Source: Candidatus Woesearchaeota archaeon
GTDB lineage: Archaea > Nanobdellota > Nanobdellia > Woesearchaeales > WJIZ01
NCBI GenBank assembly: GCA_018303575.1
Contig: JAGVXW010000006.1
Span: 1-24,847 of the forward strand
DNA: 24,847 nt
Direction: 5' to 3'
This document shows positions 20,592-24,847 of this stretch, piece by piece. A model generated the notes under the pieces. It had not been told where the DNA came from. It saw nothing but the letters and a program-made list of their open reading frames with translations, and made no database searches. Position numbers and translations under genes: made by a program. Every line of letters begins with the position of its first letter. Within the stretch, counting starts at the first letter, position 1.

Positions 20592-23500
20592 CCGTACTCC
20601 TGCCACGGCCTCAGCTTTAAATCCTTTTCCGTTCGGGAAAGGATGCTTTCGAGGAACAGCTTCGCCACCTGCGTGTTGGTGATGAGCGGAATGTTGAAGT
20701 CGACCGCCGCCCGCCTGATCTCATAGTCGTTCGTCAGCTCGCGCCTGTCCAGCGACTTCGGGATATTAATAACGAGGTCTATCTTCCGCTCTCGGATGAA
20801 GTCAAGCGCGTTGGGCTTTTCCGGCGTGAGCGGCCAGTGCAAAATAGTAGCGCGGATGCCATTGCTTTGGAGAAACTGCTGGGTTCCGCGCGTCGCGTAG
20901 AGATGGAATCCTTTCTTCGCAAGCCCCCGGCATCCTTCCAGCAGCTCCGCCTTGCTCTCCGCCGGTCCTGTGGAAAGGAGGATATTCTTCTTTGGGATCT
21001 CATAGCCAACAGAGAGAAAGGCCTTGAGGAACGCCTCGTGCAAATCCTCCCCGAAGCAGGCGACTTCGCCAGTAGAAGCCATTTCTACGCTCAGCATGGG
21101 ATCAGAACCTTTCAGCCGCGAGAACGAAAATTGAGGCGCCTTCACTCCAACATAATCCAGCTCGAACGCGCTCTTCTCGATGCGCGGCAGCTCTTTCCCC
21201 AGCATCGCTTTCGTGGCGACATCAATGAAGTTGAGCTTGAACACTTTTGAGACAAAGGGAAAGCTCCGGCTGGCGCGCAGGTTGCACTCAATCACCTTCA
21301 CGTGATTGTCCTTTGCGATGAACTGGATGTTGAAGGGCCCGGTGATTCTCAGCTCTTTGGCGATGGCCTTGCTGATCCTCTTGATCCTGCGCGTGGTCTC
21401 AAGATAGAGGCGCTGCGGAGGCAGCACGAGCGTCGCGTCGCCGGAATGCACACCCGCATTTTCCACGTGCTCTGAAATCGCCCAGCACACCAATTCGCCT
21501 TTGGCTGCCACAGCATCGATCTCGATCTCCTTCGCGCCGGTGATGAACTTGCTGACAACAACCGGGTGCTCCCTGCTCACTTTCGACGCCAGGCTCAGGA
21601 AAGCCCCCAGGCTTTCATCGTCCGTGGCCACTGCCATCGCTGCCCCGGACAGCACATAGCTCGGCCTCACGAGAACAGGATAACCTACCTTCCTCGCAAA
21701 AGCTTTGGCCGCGCGCAGCGTTGTCAGTTCCCTCCACTCCGGCTGGTCTATGCCTAAACTATCAAGCAATTTCGAGAACTTGTGGCGATCCTCTGCGATA
21801 TCAATGGAAACCGGGCTGGTGCCGAAAATCTTCACGCCATTCTTATAGAGCGGAAGCGCCAGGTTATTGGGGATCTGCCCGCCCATGGAAAGGACAATCC
21901 CTAGCGGCTTTTCCTGCTCCCAGAGGTCAAGGATCGTCTCAAAGCTGATTTCGTCGAAAATGAGCGTGTCGCAAATGTCGTAATCTGTCGACACCGTCTC
22001 AGGATTGTAGTTCACCATCATCGTCTTGTAGCCAAGCTTCCGCAAAGTGAGCACCGCGTTCACGCAGCACCAGTCGAACTCCACCGAACTCCCGATCCTA
22101 TATGCGCCTCCGCCGAGCACCATCACCTGGCCCTGGCACGAGACATCGGCCTCCTGCGCGTTGTACGTCAGATACAAGTAATTGGTCTTGGCCGGATACT
22201 CCGCCGCCAAGGTATCAATCTGCTTGAGATAGGGCCGGATGTTGAATTTTTTCCTCAGCGACCGGATTTCCTGCTCTTTTTTCTTGACAATCATTCCAAT
22301 CTGCCGGTCTGAGAACCCCATCCGTTTGGCGGCGAGCAGCAGTTCATGATTCAAACGCATCCACCTGAATTTCCTTAACGTCTTCTCCATCTGGATGATA
22401 TTTCCGATTTTATAGAGGAACCAGCGGTCGATGCGGGACAGCTCATGAATCCGGTCTATCGAAAATCCTTCTTTCAGGGCTTCAGCGATGGCGAAAATAC
22501 GCTCGTCTGTCGGCTCGCGAAGCTCCTTGTCCAATTGGCTGAACTCGAGGCCGTTGCCCACCAACCCTTCCATGCCGGTGCCGAGCATGCGGAGCGCCTT
22601 CTGCAGCGCCTCCTCAAAAGTACGGCCGATCGCCATGATCTCGCCGACGCTCTTCATCTCAGAGCCGATCTCGCGCTTCACGTGCCTGAATTTCTGCAGG
22701 TCCCAGCGTGGGATTTTGACAACGATATAATCGAGGGCGGGCTCGAAGCAAGCGCTCGTGACTTGGGTGATGGAATTCTTCACTTCAGTGAGCGCATAGC
22801 CCAGTGCCAGCTTCGCCGCGACGAACGCAAGCGGATATCCGGTCGCCTTCGACGCGAGCGCCGAGCTCCTCGAAAGCCGGGCATTGACTTCGATGACCCG
22901 GTATTCCTCCGAATCTGGGGCAAGCGCATATTGGATGTTGCATTCTCCAACTATTCCGAGATGCCGGATCACGCGGATGGCGATCTCCCTAAGCTTATGG
23001 TATTCCGAGTTCGTCAGCGTCTGGCTCGGCGCCACCACAATGCTTTCGCCGGTATGGATGCCCATGGGGTCGAGATTCTCCATGTTGCAGACCGTGACGC
23101 AGTTGTCGAACGCGTCCCGCACGACTTCATATTCGATTTCCTTCCAGCCATGAAGATATTCTTCGACGAGGACTTGCCTGACGCTCGCGAAGGCCTGGCT
23201 CGCTCTCTCTTTCAGCTCCTGCTCATTTCTGCATACGCCCGAGCCCAGGCCGCCGAGGGCGTAGGCGACGCGCATCATCACCGGATAGCCGATGATTTTC
23301 GCGGCTTTGAGCGCCGATTCGACATTCGTGCAAGCTTTGCTTCTCGGCGTCTTGACTTGGATCTCATGTAATTTTTTCACGAAAAGCTCCCGATCCTCTG
23401 TGCATTCGATGCTTCTGACCGGGGTGCCGAGGACCTTGACGCCGTATTTCCTGAAGACGCCTTTCCTCTCGAGCTCAACTCCGCAGTTCAGCGCAGTCTG

Positions 23501-23758
23501 CCCGCCGAAGCTGAGCAGAATCCCGTCGGGCCGTTCTTGTTCAATAACCCGTTCAACGCTCCAAGCAGTAAGAGGGACAAAGTAGATCTGATCTGCCATG
23601 GACTCGCTTGACTGGATGGTTGCGATATTGGGGTTTATCAAAACAGTCTTGATTCCTTCATCTCGTAGGGCCTTTAGGCATTGTGAGCCTGAGAAATCGA
23701 ATTCGCCGGCCTGCCCGATCTTGATGGCGCCCGAGCCGAGGACCAGGACTTTTTTCAT
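20588..23758 (-). CDS. carB: Carbamoyl-phosphate synthase large subunit
   Basis: A 1056-residue subunit that makes carbamoyl phosphate from ammonia (delivered by CarA), bicarbonate and two ATP. The two homologous ATP-grasp halves are clear: MKKVLVLGSGAIKIGQAGEFD at the start and VMVLGGGAYRIGSSVEFDWC at the start of the second half (about residue 545). SFGGQTALNCG and SMGGQIPNNLA are the matching later motifs. An oligomerisation region (about 400-540) lies between them. The C-terminal about 130 residues (STGPAESKAELLEG..., FHLYATRGTQQFL) form the MGS-like allosteric domain. ATG 23758 overlaps the carA stop (ATGA); 14 further codons upstream are open but inside carA. The length is normal. Confidence 0.95.
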   Translation of the reverse strand: MKKVLVLGSGAIKIGQAGEFDFSGSQCLKALRDEGIKTVLINPNIATIQSSESMADQIYFVPLTAWSVERVIEQERPDGILLSFGGQTALNCGVELERKGVFRKYGVKVLGTPVRSIECTEDRELFVKKLHEIQVKTPRSKACTNVESALKAAKIIGYPVMMRVAYALGGLGSGVCRNEQELKERASQAFASVRQVLVEEYLHGWKEIEYEVVRDAFDNCVTVCNMENLDPMGIHTGESIVVAPSQTLTNSEYHKLREIAIRVIRHLGIVGECNIQYALAPDSEEYRVIEVNARLSRSSALASKATGYPLAFVAAKLALGYALTEVKNSITQVTSACFEPALDYIVVKIPRWDLQKFRHVKREIGSEMKSVGEIMAIGRTFEEALQKALRMLGTGMEGLVGNGLEFSQLDKELREPTDERIFAIAEALKEGFSIDRIHELSRIDRWFLYKIGNIIQMEKTLRKFRWMRLNHELLLAAKRMGFSDRQIGMIVKKKEQEIRSLRKKFNIRPYLKQIDTLAAEYPAKTNYLYLTYNAQEADVSCQGQVMVLGGGAYRIGSSVEFDWCCVNAVLTLRKLGYKTMMVNYNPETVSTDYDICDTLIFDEISFETILDLWEQEKPLGIVLSMGGQIPNNLALPLYKNGVKIFGTSPVSIDIAEDRHKFSKLLDSLGIDQPEWRELTTLRAAKAFARKVGYPVLVRPSYVLSGAAMAVATDDESLGAFLSLASKVSREHPVVVSKFITGAKEIEIDAVAAKGELVCWAISEHVENAGVHSGDATLVLPPQRLYLETTRRIKRISKAIAKELRITGPFNIQFIAKDNHVKVIECNLRASRSFPFVSKVFKLNFIDVATKAMLGKELPRIEKSAFELDYVGVKAPQFSFSRLKGSDPMLSVEMASTGEVACFGEDLHEAFLKAFLSVGYEIPKKNILLSTGPAESKAELLEGCRGLAKKGFHLYATRGTQQFLQSNGIRATILHWPLTPEKPNALDFIRERKIDLVINIPKSLDRRELTNDYEIRRAAVDFNIPLITNTQVAKLFLESILSRTEKDLKLRPWQEYG

Positions 23759-24840
23759 CTGCCCTCCCTCACAATTCGCAGGAATCTGTCGAAGAGCCAC
23801 GTCGTATCAACCGGACCAGGGGTTGCCTCGGGGTGAAACTGAACGGAAAAAAATGGCTTTGATGCGTGGATGATGCCCTCGTTCGTGCCGTCGTTCGCGT
23901 TGACGAACCATTCTTTCCATCCTTTGGGCATCGTCTTCATGTTGACCGCGAAGCCATGGTTCTGCGAGGTGATGTAGCACCGCTTTGTTCCCGCTTCTGT
24001 GCACGGCTGGTTCTGACCGCGGTGGCCAAATTTCAGCTTGTAGGTGTCGCCGCCTGCCGCAAGTGCGAGAAGCTGGTTCCCGAGGCAGATGCCGAAAACG
24101 GGCTTTTCTTGGCCGAGCGCCTGGGACAAATGCTGGATCGTCGCCTTGCACATCTTCGGGTCGCCGGGACCGTTGGCGATGAACAATCCGTCATAGGGCT
24201 TGTTCGTGAAATCATAGTCCCAGGGCACGCGGATGACTTTCACTCCTCTTTTCAGGAAGCTCCGGATGATGTTGTTCTTGCAACCGGTATCCACAAGTAG
24301 AATGCGCATCTTGCCCGTGCCGAAGATCTCAACTTTCTTCGGGCTGACATTCGCGACGAGATTCTCCTTGTTGGGATCGTAAAAACCGATTTTCTCTCCG
24401 GATTGGACGATCTTCCCCAGCATCGTGCCATGGCTTCGCAACAGCTTCGTGAGCGCGCGAGTGTCAATCCCGGTTATGCCAGGAATGCCCTCTGCCTTCA
24501 TCCATTCCGAGAGCGAGCTTTTCGCGCTCCAGTGGTTGTGCTCAGTGGAATAATCAGCGACCACTAGCCCCTTGACATGAATCTTCGAGGATTCAAAATG
24601 CTTCAGAAGCCCTTCCTCAACCTCTCTCGCGGGAACGCCATAATTTCCAACGAGAGGATAAGTGAGCACAAGAATCTGCCCGGCGTAGCTCGGATCAGTC
24701 AAGCTCTCAGGATAGCCCACCATGCCGGTGTTGAAGACGACCTCGCCAGCAGCGCTCGTCCTGGCTCCGAAGGAGGTTCCAGAGAAGACGCTGCCATCCT
24801 TCAGCACCAGAGAAACTGCCCCAGACGTTCTATCCCCCAT
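23755..24840 (-). CDS. carA: Carbamoyl-phosphate synthase small subunit (glutaminase)
   Basis: A 361-residue glutamine amidotransferase supplying ammonia to CarB. The N-terminal domain has GTSFGA and GEVVFNTGMVGYPESLTDPS (32-51). The class I amidotransferase domain has NGPGDP (223-228), nucleophile C252 in GICLGNQLLALA, SQNHGFAV (292-299), and H336 and E338 in FHPEATPGP. The ATG lies 7 bases from the window edge, so promoter and ribosome site are not visible and an upstream start cannot be excluded. The conserved part begins at about residue 9 (VSLVLKDG), so at most a few residues are uncertain. First visible gene of the pyrimidine unit. Confidence 0.93.
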   Translation of the reverse strand: MGDRTSGAVSLVLKDGSVFSGTSFGARTSAAGEVVFNTGMVGYPESLTDPSYAGQILVLTYPLVGNYGVPAREVEEGLLKHFESSKIHVKGLVVADYSTEHNHWSAKSSLSEWMKAEGIPGITGIDTRALTKLLRSHGTMLGKIVQSGEKIGFYDPNKENLVANVSPKKVEIFGTGKMRILLVDTGCKNNIIRSFLKRGVKVIRVPWDYDFTNKPYDGLFIANGPGDPKMCKATIQHLSQALGQEKPVFGICLGNQLLALAAGGDTYKLKFGHRGQNQPCTEAGTKRCYITSQNHGFAVNMKTMPKGWKEWFVNANDGTNEGIIHASKPFFSVQFHPEATPGPVDTTWLFDRFLRIVREGR

Positions 24841-24847
24841 TCTGGGA

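Noticed and set aside
22445..23371. 308-codon open frame on the plus strand
   Set aside because: Antisense to carB, which is full length with all motifs; long shadow frames are common in GC-rich genes of this codon use.

Overview
The window is archaeal and very gene-dense. Short TATA boxes sit about 25-28 bases before most first genes of transcription units, so many transcripts are probably leaderless. Genes inside operons start in ATGA or TGATG overlaps or after a GGAGGTG site. A tRNA-Thr carries an intron flanked by a near-canonical bulge-helix-bulge, and the regulators and enzymes are of archaeal type. Small gene sizes, the tandem Lrp protein and the Yip1-like protein suggest a DPANN-type archaeon. 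That placement is inference; no rRNA or other marker is present.

Layout. 1-25 is the 3' end of a tRNA, probably Leu. 90-1568 (+) is a cystathionine beta-synthase-like PLP enzyme with CBS domains. It shares a palindromic CTAG stop with 1565-2398 (-), an unrecognised protein with a receiver-like core. 2399-2765 holds tRNA-Thr(GGT) and a cluster of perfect hairpins. 2766-3665 (-) is a Yip1-like membrane protein. 3666-3941 holds divergent promoters and a second multi-branched element. 3942-9731 (+) is a group 3b-type [NiFe] hydrogenase operon: beta, gamma, delta (small) and alpha (large) subunits, a 32-residue membrane microprotein, a short maturation protease, an EamA transporter, and a DUF6390-like protein ending in a HypC-like domain. 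Converging on it is 12575-9717 (-): purB, a D-2-hydroxyacid dehydrogenase, hypA and hypC. 15566-12609 (-) is purE, a Nudix hydrolase, purC and an inositol-phosphatase-family enzyme. 15608-15976 (-) is a small unknown gene divergent from a tandem Lrp/AsnC regulator (16093-17064, +). After a third structured element come an HxlR-type regulator (-) and a GCS2-family ligase (+), divergent from one shared TATA box. 24840-18876 (-) is carA, carB and pyrG.

How it fits together. The soluble 3b-type hydrogenase links H2 to NAD(P)H through FAD and Fe-S clusters. The plus-strand operon carries its own protease and accessory proteins. HypA (nickel delivery) and HypC (iron-ligand chaperone) come from the opposite strand as the tail of a purB transcript. 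HypB, D, E and F are not here. The remaining genes make purines (PurE, PurC, PurB) and pyrimidines (CarA, CarB, PyrG).

Most interesting: (1) the DUF6390-like protein appears to end in a HypC-like OB domain with both the Cys and the His expected of an iron-carrying HypC, while the stand-alone HypC has Gln at the His position; (2) a doubly coupled 32-residue transmembrane peptide lies between the large subunit and its protease; (3) three intergenic elements share a hairpin-CGAAC-AGTG core; (4) one palindromic TATA box is exactly equidistant from two divergent start codons.
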